Assembly: GCA_013396915.1 (NCBI GenBank)
Contig: VWZL01001363.1
Coordinates: forward strand, 225,140-289,139
Origin: Stercorarius parasiticus
Lineage: Eukaryota > Chordata > Aves > Charadriiformes > Stercorariidae
Direction: 5' to 3'
Length of the DNA: 64,000 nt
Below the pieces are notes generated by a model. The model had not been told where the DNA came from and made no database searches. It worked only from the letters and a program-made list of their open reading frames with translations. The position numbers and the translations under genes were made by a program. Positions 11,866 to 25,579 of this stretch are shown piece after piece; positions within the stretch are counted from its first letter, which is position 1; the number at the start of each line of letters is the position of its first letter.

Positions 11866-11980
11866 CATGTACAGATATATATATAGACATATATATGTGT
11901 ATACATATCTTGCAGGTATGTTATATAGCTCAGTTGTATGTGTATATACATATACACATATGTACAGGTATGTTATGTAG
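11866..11980. repeat. TA-rich low-complexity tract with imperfect internal duplication
   Basis: Alternating purine-pyrimidine sequence (atatatata, gtgtatac, gtgtatatacatatacac). The segment caggtatgttatatag at 11913-11928 recurs with one change at 11965-11980, a period of 52 bases. GTGTATAT/ATATACAC at 11940-11957 is an 8-bp palindrome with a 2-base centre and could extrude as a cruciform. It is probably a microsatellite-type locus. Confidence 0.75.
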
Positions 11981-14598
11981 TCCATTGCTCTGGGCTAGTA
12001 GTCGGAAGTGCATTTGCATCCTGCTAATCCCAGTCTGAGCAGGTTTATATAGTTAGCCTGGGTGCAAGCCAGCGATGCTCTGGGGCAAAAAGCATGAGCT
12101 GGTGAGCCAGTGTGCGTAATCCCAGCCCAAAGGCAAGGCTGCGCAAGACGGACTGTTGCTGTGCAAGATAAATTGATAAAAGCTAGCTTGCTCATACGCA
12201 GTGCAGCCCTTTGCTGCAGGGCTTGTGCTTGTCTTCAAAGTAGGGGAATCCTCACTATCAATCCCAAAGGAGTTACTTGCCTGGGTGGTCTGTCCCCATG
12301 GTTCATTTCCTCCTTCAGAACAATGGGAGAATCAAATTGCTCTCTTTAGGATCTTTCTTATGCTATGTTAGCTTTCTCGCATTCATTTTCTTGCATTCAT
12401 TTCAGAGGTAAAGGGGAGGAGGAGAAGGAAATGTAAGATTTCTTATAGTTGTACGAGAAGCACAGTAGAGTCCTCTGCTTAATTTTGCCTCACCAATAGG
12501 GAGAATTAGTTGCAAGAGACAAAATCCTAAGGTCAGATTTAAACTCTGCAGCATAACTTAATGTATTAACAGAGTCAAGTTCATATCTGTTAGTGCCACT
12601 ATAACCAGGAGACTGTCTAGTCCTAAATTTCATATTTATGTGCCCAATATCTAATATGTTTAATGCTCTCAGTGTCTACCTCAAACAGTACCTCTGCTCT
12701 AAGGATATTTGCCCATGCTAGCATGTCTCTAAGAAACTAGAATTCCCATTATCTGGGACGGAAACGTGGTAGAGGAACAATAAAACTAGAACAAGAGGCA
12801 GATGGAGACAGAAAGAAAGTGTGATATTGGGTGCGTTATGCATGGAACCAGAGACTTGCTGGTTTCAAATGCTGAGTGTAGGAACTGGGAAAGGAATGTG
12901 ACTTAGAAATGCAAACCTTATACTTCTAAAAATTATTGTTTGTTTTGGAAATTTTCAGGGATTGTGGGGCATTTTTTTTCATAACATGTAGAGCCCTAGT
13001 CTACTGAAGGTCAGTTTCCTCTTACGTATGTTAAATTTGACATGGAGAGGTAATAAAGATCTCTAATACTTCTGAAAATTTGGCTTTAGGACTTTAAAAA
13101 TGCCTAGCTGCAAATTCCTCATTTCCACTATGTGGAAGCCTTTAGGTTCATTCCCCATTTCATGTTTTTTTAAGATTGCAACAACTTCTGTGTTACGAGG
13201 GTGTAGTCTTACATATTAACTGAGAGTGACTGACCTGGGTCTTATTTACATCTATAGCGTTTCCAGTTGTTATAAATGACACCAGGAAGGGATGCTGCCT
13301 CAGATGTCTAACTTGCTGCAGGAACAAAATTACTCTTAATAGTGTGCCAGCATGAGGAAGAAAGTTGTAATTTAGAGACCAAAAAGATAACTAAGAGGTG
13401 TTAATTATCTCATCCCTTTGTGCGTTTGTCAGTTTTTAACTGGCCACTATAGTTTTAATGTACAAAAGAACTCTGTCCCTTTTCCATTTTGTTACCTAAC
13501 GCCAATTCATTGGCGCGGCTGTGGCCTTTTGTCATAGTATAACCTCAGAACCGCTTCCTGTGAGCGAACTGAAGACCATTTTTTCAGTTTTGTAAATCAA
13601 GATGTTTTAATCCAAATGAGCAAAAAGATGATCTTGATCTTATTGAGAAGACATGTAAAAAAAAAAAATTAAAAAATTACATCCTCAACTATAATAAAGA
13701 TGTTTAATTGTGTTATCTTGTATAATAACACAGTACAAGGTGAAAAAACAAAGGGAACGTTAATTAAATTTTATTTAAAAAAAACTCTAATCATTCCTGT
13801 TACTTTCTTTTTGTGACAAGCAACAATAATGGGAGACAACTTTTTTGCCCTTCTTTCTTTTAACTAGATATAGCCCTTAATTTGGTTTGGTACCTAGATT
13901 CTCTGGCTATTCTTATTTTTCATGGTAGGAATATTAATCTAGAGTTATGGGACAGACTTATGCTGGTAGATGACTAATGTCAGAAGTGTATGCTCAAGTT
14001 TTTTAGAGCGTAAACTTCATTTTAAAATCTAAAGTAAGCTTCTGCCCCAACACCTTCAAAACAAACTTGAAATGCCCTTTAGTCCGTACATAAAAGAAAA
14101 TTGATACTCTTGTGAAGAGAATGAAAATAGAAGTTTTGGGCATTTTAAAGTGAAATAACTAATGTTGGTATGCACTATTGAAAAGCTCATGATCACTTCT
14201 GTTGGGTCACTCCTGGAGAAGCAGGAACTGGGGATCGCAGTAGGGCAGTAAACACAAGTCAGAAGTAGCAGACATGACTCAAACATGAACATGTTTTTCA
14301 GCTAAATGGTGCTGTGTTTAGCTGTAGATCGAGGATACAAATAGTATTTTTGTTCCATTTCATGAATGTTTGTCATCCAGTTTCTTTGCCACCTGGGTTC
14401 CCTCTCTTACCTCTGACTGTCCGTACTAGATCTATGCCAGCTTCCAACCTCTAGCTTAGTATTGTGTAAAGTACTTATTATGAACTTCTACACCTTAATA
14501 TAATTTAGACTTGAACCAATAAGCTGTGACAGTGAAACGTGGTTTCTGTTGTAATACGGTTTTACAAGAGTGTTGAAAGCTGAAGTGCTTCAAAACTG
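11981..14598. other. Intronic stretch with no recognised feature
   Basis: AT-rich intron with A runs near 13658-13680. There is a slightly GC-richer patch at about 12010-12240, in which the short ORFs 11995-12195, 12053-12238 and 12110-12349 overlap on both strands. I do not recognise any as a gene or known repeat. Confidence 0.5.
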
Positions 14599-14785
14599 TG
14601 AGGGCGGTGAGGCACTGGAACAGGTTGCCCAGGGAAGTTGTGGGTGCTCCATCCCTGGAAGTGTTCAAGGCCAGGCTGGATGGGGCTTTGAGCAGCCTGG
14701 TCTAGTGGGAGGTGTCCCTGCCCATGGCAGCGGGGTTGGAACTAGGTGACCTTTAAGGTCCCTTCCAACCCAAACCATTCTATGA
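14599..14785 (+). mobile_element. CR1 LINE, 3' end
   Basis: Sense CR1 starting at gtgagggcggtgaggcactg, then ggccaggctggatggggctt and gtctagtgggaggtgtccct, ending with ttccaacccaaaccattcta plus tg. It is 187 bases long and strongly 5'-truncated, of the same subfamily as the antisense copy at 4771-5204. It is well preserved, with a single ATTCTATG end unit. Confidence 0.95.
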
Positions 14786-17700
14786 AAACTTGTTCCCCTT
14801 CTGTTCTTGGTTGGTTACTGTCCTGCGCTGGGGTGCGGATGGATCTAAGCATTGCTACAAACTTAAGGAGACGAGACACGATTACAACAAATTTCTAAAC
14901 AGAGCATGGCAAACAGAAGAGATTTGTTGTTTGTTTTCTACCCCACTTTCCTTTGCAGTGGTCTGTCTCCATCTGTCTCTAAGGAACTGTGTTTCACGTT
15001 GCTATTTATAAATAGAAATAACTTGTTTGAGGAAATGGAGTTAATGACAATGTAGTTAAGATTCTCATAAAGGCATCAATTTCAGCAGCAAAGTATCTTT
15101 TCCTTTTATTAGGAAAAGGGTTATCGCTTGTGTGCAAAGAGACTAGAGCGTTCATTCAGGGATATATTCATGTGGCTGCCTTCAGGTATAGGCAGCTACA
15201 GGCACACAGAGGTCGGTGCGTCTATTCAGTGCTTAAATGAGATCAGAGCAATTCTGTTAAGAGAAACAGCGGAGTTCATCAATCCTGCCCACTTAAATCT
15301 ATTTGAGATTATAATTTGACTTTGGCAGTCTCCTAGCATTAACCTGCTTCAGCTTCGTCGTGTGTGCCTGGCATCTCTAGAGCCAAGTGCCTGAGCTGTA
15401 TGTCCAAGATCCACATGGCAATGCTGAGGCCTCCCACGGGTGGGAGAGGCAGTCGCTGGGCAGGGAGGCCAACGCAGCCTTAGGGGAAGCAGCATCTGGA
15501 AGAAGGAAAACGTTATCCTAGCCTCTATTTTCCTTAGTAGGTCCAAAACACAACTGCGATGAATGTGTCTGAGACAGCCTTGGAGCTTCCCGGTGAGAAC
15601 GTTCTGTATTTCTCAACACAACTCGGAGAACTGCTGTGGGAAGGACTCTGCTGTTGGCAGTGAGGCATGCACAGTCTTAAACGCTGCCTTGTTTCTGTTC
15701 TTAATTTTCAGGATTAAGGGATAGATGTCTAAGGCCTGCTCAAAAGATTAATGTAGAATTAATGTATGACACCTGTATGACATATTAATCAGTACAACTT
15801 TAGGTTTAATTTTGTAAAATACTGACCATCAACTTCAGCATGTTGTAATACTGCATCCTCATTTTGTACAGCATCCATGATAAACTAACTGGCTTAATGC
15901 CTTAATTTATAGGATTTAATGACAAATAGTGTGATTTTTTTGAGATAGTTTGCTTTTTTTTTTTTTGGTGGCAGTAAAAGACTAAATTTTCTTTGAAGAA
16001 ATTTCTCCCGTGGGTAGAGTGGAGTGCAAATAGCCGTGCTCATAAAATCTTGCCACATAAATGTGGCTAAAAAGGTGCAGGTTGTGGAAGTTTTGGGAGG
16101 GGCACTTCTTCACTTCCTTGTTTTATTAACAACAGCCAGTGTGGTATGTAGTCCTGTGCCATGAGGCAGTTAAATATATATTCTGCCATTGCCCAATTCT
16201 CTTGCCTTCTGGAGAGACACAAAGTCTCCATCTACTGCAGTAGCAATGTGTGTACAATACTGCCATGGGAGCAGTCAGCATCAGCAGCCATTTTTGAGAC
16301 ACGCAAGCTTAAACACTTTTTAATGGGTATCACTCTATCCTATGTATAATGCAGTTTTAATGCAAAATATTGCATAGTCTCATTATTTTAACCTGAAGTT
16401 GTAAATGCAGTTGCAGGAGGGAGGTTTAAACCTTAAATTCTGAAGGTAAGTCAACGGTCAAGAAAAAATATTTATCTCCTGAGCTACTCAACAAGCAGAG
16501 ATTTTTATAACTATATCAAGAGAAGTAAATGATACATATTTTATTTTTTTTAACACCAGGCTACAGTATTGAAGACGTATTTAATGAGCAATTGTAATCT
16601 GACTGCAAAATAGTCTGAGAAATATTGACTTCAAGGAAGATGGCAGAAAGCAAAGTATCAGTGCCAGTTATGAAGCATAATCTTTCACTAAATATTTAAA
16701 AGCATTTAGGATGGCTAAAGGAGGGACAAAACTACTGGTGTGACCTTACTTTGCTGGGACATAAAAGAATTGATAGTGGTTGAAGATAGGTCCCTACAGG
16801 CCTAATTCCAGTGAATTCCTTTTATACTGACGCTTTGCTTATATGCTTTATGTAAATGGCAGCACCTGTGTGTTGGTACATATGCCACCCATGGGTTTTG
16901 TATGGAACAGTGCTGTGGTTTTGACTTGCAGCTTTTCTCCAGCTGAAAGAAACTAAGGAGCAAGGAAAGATGTAAGAAAAACAAAAAGAATGCCCCGATT
17001 GAAATGCCTGATCAAAACACAGATGAAATAATGTAATATTCTGCTAATGTACAAATAAGCCTTTTCTGTGATTGCCCCTTGGGTGCTATGCAACAGCAGA
17101 TGAGAAGCCAAGTGATTGCTTGATTCTCTATGGGAGTAAAATTGACTTACATAGTGACAGAAGTGAGAGACAGAGTGCTCTTCAAGAAATTATTCATTAA
17201 GATGTCATCCATGTTTAGTATTAGGCTAGAGGAGTGTAAAAACAAATGTAATTTGTTGTTGGGAAAGAATCAGGACACATGTTTTTGCTACAGTTTGAGT
17301 AAGTTTGAAATTGTGAATTTGGAGCGACTCACAGAGATGGTGATATTTTTTGCGTTACTGAGGTTTGTTAAATGTGATCTGGTATACATGGAAATCATAG
17401 TGAAATCTCTGGAGATGTTTAAATGTTGTACAGAGGGAAAAGTAATTAGAATGCATAAGAATTTCTAAATGTCAAGATACATGAGTAAATGTAACCTTAT
17501 CGTTTGTAGAGTTTGCAGTTATTTATGTGTATTTATATATGCATAAAATATTGTATATGATAGCCATTGAAAGTATGTAACTGCTAGGAAATCAAACAAG
17601 TTGAAATGTGGCCAGTTTTACACTGGAAAGAGGAAGAGATCTACTTAATATCAAATATTAATATTCTTATGATACAATGCTGGAATACACAGAAGGGTTT

Positions 17701-20700
17701 AGCTCAAATGCATGCAATGCTATATACATTTTATTATAAATGTCTTAATGTACGATTTAGAGGTTTTTCCCCTCAAAATAAAGCATGTCCACAGGCAACA
17801 GAAACACTTAGTAAGGGGGAAAAGTATGGACACAGCCTCCATCAGCTGTTACCTTTTCCCTCTTTCAAATAAGTTAGCCTTTAAAATATAAACCAACTGT
17901 AGGTAGTTTTAAGGTGTATCTCTTGAGTTCACCGAGAAAATAATTTTGAACTTTGACATAATTTATTTCAGTGTCATTCAGATGGCAACGCTTGTAAACA
18001 CCCTTTAAATGTTCTCATTGCTCAGTGAGTGTGTAAGTTTTCCAGATACTCCAGCTGCCAGTGCAGCTAAAGGTTGTAAGCATGAGAAAATCAGAATAAT
18101 GTTTGGGGTTGCACAGAATTAAATTTCTGACCTATGCTACAAGCTGAACCTGGGTAGGACTATTACTCTAGAGATTAAAGCTCTTGGGTTTTACAAAAAC
18201 ACTGTCTAAATAAGCACAGTTATTTTACTAAGACTGATAAAGCCATAAGAACGTTTCTTTTCATTACGCAGTACTGCAGTTTCTAATTCAGCTTGATATA
18301 CGTGCACCAAAGGGAGAATCCCAATGGCTGTTCCAACTCTATTTCATCCTGCTTGCAGGATGTTTTGCACCGCTTTTACTATGGCTTCTCGCTGCTAACA
18401 AAACCAGCAGATCTGTAGATCTGTTCAGACACTGTAGCAGTTTCTCAAAGTGACGACTGGTTTTTGTTTGGGGTTTTTTTTTTCTTTTTCTTTCCTTTTT
18501 CCCCCTTTCTGTCACAGCACCCTGACCTCTTTTCTAAGGTAAAATTTTATAGGGCTGTCTAGTGGCTGGACCTTGACTTTAAAATATAGAGTTTTCCTTT
18601 GGATCACTTCCCACTGCTTATTTAGGTGTAGCAAGGGTTCCTTGTGATAAGGTACCAGGTTCTTCCCATGATTAAAATAGCTCATCTGTAAATCGTAGCA
18701 TCAAGGCATCAAGCAATTTAAGTACCTATTGCTTGTTCCTCTAATTTTGTACGTAATGAACCTGACACTTTTCAGGATTTCGGCGCTGTACAGTGCTCAG
18801 CTTTGCACATACGTTGGAGATAAATCCTAGATTCAGGGAGGAGAATAATTCATGGTAGATTGGCTTATTTCCTTTTTTGTGACAGATGTATGGATCAGAA
18901 TAGAAACTGGACTGTTAGGCTAAGTAGTATGAAGGTGTATTTGTGGATTGAGAGCAAGAGATGTGCTCAGAGAGCCTCACTAAATGCTTTTACCTTATGG
19001 CACACTAAACAATTTCGTGGATATTACTGTTGTACATTTTGAAATCCATTAATTTTTTTTTCCTAACTATATTCTTGGGAGATGGCAAGGTAACACAGCA
19101 ACAACTTAGTTTGGATCAATAATATGTAGGTATAGTATATGAAAAGAATATTTTAGTAAGGCCAGGAATTTGTTTTTTGCATGGAATTTCTGTAATTACA
19201 GCAACGTGGTCTAATAATGTGAGACTCCTTTCTGAGTACCTGACTTAAGTTTTTTAACTTACAACTTATTTTCATTGCTGGCTGAAGAAAGCAAATGTGA
19301 TAAACTGTAAGAAAATTTCAATGCTTCCTGATGCACTCCAGCTGAACAATTTCCATCAGAAAAAAAAAAAAAAAGAGTGCGCCCTGATGTCTAAGGGCTG
19401 CTCCTCTGCCAAATGAAAACATCCATTTATAGAAAACAGAGCTATTAGGGCTCTTTCCAAATTAAAAAATACAACGGGGGAAAAAAATGTATTATCAGAA
19501 AGCTTCAGGCGTTGTTGTTGTTTTTTCTAGTGATATGCAGGCAAAAAGATTTCAAAAATGGTGGATTATAGCAGGGCACAGTCATTCACGGCAGCCTGGT
19601 GTAAGTGAATGGAGCTTTGCGTGTTCTCAAGCCCTGTTAAGAATGATCAGATCGCTGTGGGTGCCAAGGTCTGGGTTTAATTATTTTGCCTGATTTTACA
19701 ACTAAGTGACGTTAAACATTATCTCCCAGGCACAGAGATACTTCTTAACTGTATCAGTAGTATTTAACACCTTTGCTTGCTTGAAAGACTAACAGCTTTG
19801 TATGATATATGGATCATTTTTAAGGAAAGCTATGGTTTTATTGACATAAAAATCATAGCTGTTGTGGATGATTTTAATTCTGGCACATGGAGGCACACTG
19901 GGCAGTGGTTACAGTGGGTTTGCATTTGCTTTTTTCAGGTCTGAAGTTACCACATTACCCTTGCTCCCCCTAACATTCACCTTGTTTTGTTTCTTTTGTG
20001 TTGCAGTGTAGCAGATTGCTTTCTCCAAGTCATTAATTCAGGATGAAACTTCAACTGAACTCCAAAGTCTTAGGAAATCTAGACAGATGAATAAATGTAT
20101 GAAAGCTCCAAAGGCAGAATTGCTTGTCTGCCAAGTCACTTCCTTGAGATTAAAAGATGCTGTCATTTAATTGAAATAAATTATTGCTTAAAAAATCACC
20201 AACCAAAGACTCAATAAAATGACTTCTAGGATTAGCAATCTTTTGAAGATGACAATACACCCCTGAATAAAATCCATATTTATTTTATATGTCAAATTAA
20301 ATGAGAGTATTGAGAGTTTTTGCACTTTGCCCAGACTTCATTTTGTTTCCATGGCCTACTTTTGAACTTGCTTAAATTAATGTAGTTAGAACCAAGTCCT
20401 CTGAAGATAGTGAAATTACTGTAGCAAATAACTCCTGTAAGGAAGAGGAGGATCAGGCGAGTATGTGTAATATCAAAAGAATTCTTCATGAAACCGCTTT
20501 TACAAGGAACTATTGAAAATCCTAACTTAAAATTTAGGCCACGAGACAAGACTTTCAGAAACGCTGCCAGGAAAAGAAATCCCTGTTACTGTTGGTAGTG
20601 ATAATGGCTACCACCCACTGCCCATTTGATGTGGGTCAGGTTAAAGTTACGTGTTTAATCATCTTTTAGTCAAGCTAAATGTAAGTGGAATTAAATGTCC

Positions 20701-22098
20701 CTCTTGGTAGCGATACCTAGATGTGGTAGGAAGTTAGCTGGATGCCTATTAAAGCCAGATTATTGTACTTTGAAAATGGGATTTTTATTTTTTATTACAA
20801 CTGTAAGCAGAAGGCATGTGTTGAAAGGCTGTGCGTGTGCAGGAGTGCTCAAACCGAAAAACTAGGGCAGAAAGAATGGAAAAAACAGCAAACGAACAAG
20901 AGAATAGGTGTGAATATGGCCTTAGTAGATGCAAAGGCATGCCCTTTGTTACAGAACGCACATTGGGAGGCAGCTTTGCCATGATCATCAAGAGCTGGCT
21001 CGCAGAGCGGCCAGCCCAGCTACGGGCTTGCCTTCCCTGCGTGAACCTCCCTTCGCATGCTTGCCCCTGATTTCAGGGTAAGCTGATTTCACCCACTGAT
21101 CATGTAGAGGAAAAAAAACAACACATCACCTGTGTATTTTTCTGCTCTTTTATAGTTTCAGTCTATGCACCATGGGATTGGATGATTGTCAAAACCACAC
21201 TTACTGGGAGGGTCTCTTGCTCTTGTCAGCAGCAAGATATTAGTTCAGCTTCAGTCACTGGGATAAGCCGTACCTTCAGCTGGGTTGAGGGCATGGGTGG
21301 AGAAAGTGCATGTGGATTGTTTTACAGCTTTTAGGCTTTTTCTGCTCACTGTGACTTCAGATTTTTCAGTAAGTGCCAAGACTTCTAAATAAGGGCTCAA
21401 AAGGGCAGCAAAGGCTCTGCCTTTATATGAGATGACTTGCGCTCTAAAAAAGACCGTTTCTCCCCACATGTGAATATGGGCATTTAGACTGTCCTCAGAG
21501 GAGATCTTAGTGACCTGACAAAGTGCTTCTAATTTGCCCTTTTGAGGACAGGCTCGTGGTGGTTTCATTAAAGGGCTTGTGCTTGTAAGGAGAATATTGC
21601 TAGACGCAAGGCACTGAAGTGGCAGAAGGTAACAAACCTGGGAGAGCAGGAACATAAATGCTGCTTCCCAGGTGTTCATGATCTAACGGAAGGCAGAGAA
21701 GGTGGCGGTATCATCTGTTTCCCATGATGGTGCTATCTGGTTCTTGCCCAGCCTGGTCAGACTGTCCCAGCCCTAGCTCGCTCCCTGTGTACCTCCAGGA
21801 CATAGGGAGGTGGCAGGGTGGTAGCTCTCGCAGCGAGATTCAGTCTCTTGAATCTATCAGGTTCCTTAGGCTGCTCAATCTGCCCTCACGGCGTCTTTCT
21901 TAAAGATGGCTAAATGGAGTGATGAGCGACAGGAGTTCACCTTCTCATTCTCTATTCATCACTTAGACTACAGGCCTCCTTTTTTGTGTAATTTCCCCTT
22001 GCACCCTTTTGTTTTACCAGAAAAGATTTTAGCAGAGGCTTTGAATAGTAGCAGTAGATTTATTGGATCGGATGAGTCTAATCTTCCCAGTGTTTGTT
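14786..22098. other. Intronic stretch with no recognised gene
   Basis: Mostly unique AT-rich intron. T-rich runs lie at about 15951-15966 and 18461-18513 (a 50-base pyrimidine-rich tract), and an A run at 19361-19374. A 142-codon minus-strand ORF (21251-21679) is the longest in the window but has no recognisable domain. Nothing else is supported. Confidence 0.5.
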
Positions 22099-22130
22099 GA
22101 ATCATAGAATCTTCATGGTTGGATTCTATG
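22099..22130. mobile_element. Minimal CR1-end remnant forming a 9-bp inverted repeat
   Basis: gaatcatagaatcttcatgg looks like the antisense 3' end of a CR1, but it is cut after ~24 bases and followed at once by ggattctatg, a sense-type CR1 end unit. catagaatc (22103-22111) and gattctatg (22122-22130) are exact reverse complements. It may be two abutting CR1 ends or a chance hairpin at one end. Confidence 0.45.
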
Positions 22131-25100
22131 TTCATAAACAATGTCGTGCAGTAGGTTGAAATGGATTTTTTTGTTACCTTGAACAATTCAGAGTGCAGGC
22201 TCCTGACAAGAGACACCATCATCTTAGAAAAAAGAAACTTAAAATGCACAGTACAAATCTTTACCTCCTGAAGTAAGAATAACTGGTAGCAGAAGTAAAC
22301 TATTTTCTTGAGTGCGTGAACAGGGATGAACTTTGATGGTGTTTAATCACCGTCCATTTCAGAGTCTATATAGAAATCAAATGTATGGCCTAATGATAAA
22401 CTACAGGTCAATATGAGAATCAGGAATGCAACAATATCCGCAATATCCACCCTTCTTTTGCAGAGAATAACTCAGGGAAAAGAATTCATACATGGCGATT
22501 TATCAAGCTGATTTTTAACGCTGGGCTTACTGCACTCTTCCACTGCCCATCTGCTGACTGGCTGTAACTCTTTACTTGTCCTTTAATTAAATTTTTAAAG
22601 ATCTAAAGTTTTTAACAAGTGCTACCTGCATGAGGTGGGTGATAGGGAGCTGGTTATTCCTTATGTACAAGACAGTGCCAGTTATTCTCTCTTTCTCTTT
22701 CTCTGGTTTTATCGTGTTTGCTGAACACCCTGGGGGATGGGGAAGAATTGTACATGAGCTGGTACGGCTGCTGCCTGCTGCTCTTCTCTGCTGAGGTAAT
22801 TATCTGGTGGCAGTCCTAAAGGTCCTTGTATTTCAGTGTCTCTGTATTGGTCGTCTGATGCAAGGGCTTGTATCCGCCTCTTTTCATGGTCAGCGGGCTA
22901 GGACAAAGATGAGGAAGAAGGAAGAGGAGGCATTTAGCATGAGATACTGCTTTTGAAGCTCCTAAATTATCTTCCATGGGTAATTTATCAGTCAAATCAA
23001 TGTTACACTCAAGAGTATGTTAATGTCATGAATATTTGAGGCTGACATTTCGTTCGTATTTATTGGGGGAAAAAAAAAAAGGGAAAGATCATGTTGATAG
23101 TACTATATAAAGCATAGGGATAGCATGTACTGTTTTCATCTCCTTATACTAAAAAAACTTAAAATCCAAATTTCCTTAAAAACACATTTTCCATACTGAT
23201 GCTGCAATGTGTTGGACCATTTCCTTTCTATTTGAATGCCAACATTTGAGAATGCTGGATCTGAAAAAGCCTTATGTAAACTACACTGAATAACAGAGCA
23301 TACAATAATGAGGCAACATACATGATGTTCTCCCAAGTGAAAATGACACTGAATGCTCAGTAAAAAAAATTTTGGATATCTGTTAGAAATGCAAATTGGC
23401 AGTGAGGCAAGGCTAACGTATAAAAGTATTTCATCAGTTCCCAAAAGCCCATCACAGAAGTGGTTTCTCGGAGGATATTTGCTGTATGTACATTCGCTGC
23501 AGTAGCGTGCCCTGCCTCTAGTACTTATTTAGCCGTCACGGGTTGTATTCTTTTGGGAGGGATGCCAGCAGTCAGTGGGAATGCAGGACAGAAGTGTTGG
23601 TAAGGTACCGGGAGTGTTGGGTTAGACACAGATCTGAGCTCGGGATCAAGTATTAGTGGAGCTGGGATACCTGGGAGGTTATAGGATACACAGGGAAGTA
23701 TATAGAAGCTGCATAGGCAGACACTTCTGTTGCTCTTTAGCAGAAACTATTATGATTATGCTTATTTTTAATTGGGCTCTGTAAGTAAGCCTAGCCCTGG
23801 GTTAAGAGAATGCAGAAAGCATGAATGGGGAAAGATTTCCAACAGAGTGTGAAGGAGGAGGATTAGAGTAAAAGTAATTGGGATGTCACAGGGCAGAAGT
23901 GGTGCTAGGGTTATGGAGTACTCAAGGAAGAGATGGGAACTCTACGTGATAGTACATTCCTGCACATGCAAGTATCATCTGCTATTTCCCTGCCTATTTT
24001 AAGCAGATGGTAGGAAATCAAAAGAATTTTTTTATTTGATTACCTAAAGGAAGTCATTCAAATGACATCTGTCCTTAAAGGAAAAGGGCTCACAATCACA
24101 ATTTAGATGAAGAGTATTTTAGCGCAGATCCCCTCAGTGCCATTTTTGTCTGCCAGGATTGTTTTAGGTCCCCTTAACTTTTCTAATTTTACCATCTCTT
24201 TGTTCCCACCCATTTCGCTACCCCGAACTAAATCTTCCCAACACTATTTTTTCCACCTGCTAGACCTATAGAGTATAACTCTTGTATGAAAGACAAGATC
24301 CTGATGCTGAAACACATTAATTACTTTGAAGTGTTGTTCTATTGTAGCTTCAGGCTTCTGTATGTCTCCGGACCAGTAGTAACTCCAGTGTGAAATGCTG
24401 TGCGCCCTACAGCTGAGGAGTGACGTGATGAGGAGCTGGGGTTTGGTTCCACAGGGTGTATCGAATGTTGGCAACTTCTGGGGCTGGTCCCAGTTCAAGG
24501 AACAATCCTGAGAAAAGCAATGAATGGATATTAAGAATGTTTAATCTAAGTCAGATCCCACTTTTCCGGTCTATTTACCAAGATTAGCAGATGCCTTCTT
24601 TCCAGGAATATAGCCTAGACAATCTGGTGTTTTCTAGGGGAAGTTGTAATTACATTAAGTTATAAATACCTTAAATGATTATAGTATTTCAATATTTCAT
24701 TTAAATGATTACAAGGAAAAATTACTATCATTACTTTTAGTGTGCTTTTGCAAACTCTGACTTGCAAGGAATTATCCTGGGACCTCAGCAAAAGGTGATG
24801 CCTTCCATGTTTGTGGACTAAATGTTGTCATATTTTATTTTTCCTCACCCGTTTGAAGTTGCTTGGTGAACATGAGATAAATGTGTAAAAAATGAAAAAA
24901 AACAGACATCACTTGCTTGACTAAATAATGTTAAAAAAAAAAAGAAAAAGTTTTTAACTAGACAAATTGAAATTCATCTAGTTAGAAAAATTGCAGCAAA
25001 ACAGTCTGATGTTAGTACAAAGAAAACAGCAGATGATACCAATTGTGCAACTGTCCATAGCAATTTGTAAATAATGCTCTTTATGCTAGCAGAGAACGAA

Positions 25101-25579
25101 TCATGATGGAAATGTAATTTAAAAAAGCAAAACAAAAAACAAGATTTCAAATAAAATCTCCCATGAGAGGCAGAGATCACGCTATTGTTCCGTGAAAATT
25201 AACAATGCCATTCTTTCACAAGCATTTTATATATGTTTTTATTGGTGTCTTAAGTAAATGCTAGCCAAAAGTCATCTTCAGCTTTCCCAGTGCGAAGTGG
25301 TTCCTTTTGGTGGTGGAAAGGTGTGATACAAGCCTTAGCCTAGGAACCTGGCAGTCTTTAACTGCACAGCTTCATCCCAAAAGTGGGGTAAAGAACCTGT
25401 TTTCTTTCAGAGCTCATGGATGCTGCTCAAAATTTTGCAGATCTTGTTGCACCTGTGCAGGAATTACTGCTGGGTTAGCTAGAATTAGTGCTGCTTTGGA
25501 GGCTGCTGTGACTGGACGTGGTCTTTTGAGGCCAGTTTTGCCTTTCTTGCTTTGCTTCAGCTCTTGTGGCTACTTGCTA
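22131..25579. other. Intronic stretch with no recognised feature
   Basis: AT-rich intron. A runs lie at about 23070-23081 and 24932-24943, and a CT-rich patch at 22686-22705 (ctctctttctctttctctgg). No gene, RNA or interspersed repeat was identified. Confidence 0.5.

Noticed and set aside
17130..17468. 112-codon + strand ORF with several cysteines
   Set aside because: No family resemblance and low-GC chance composition; no supporting signals.
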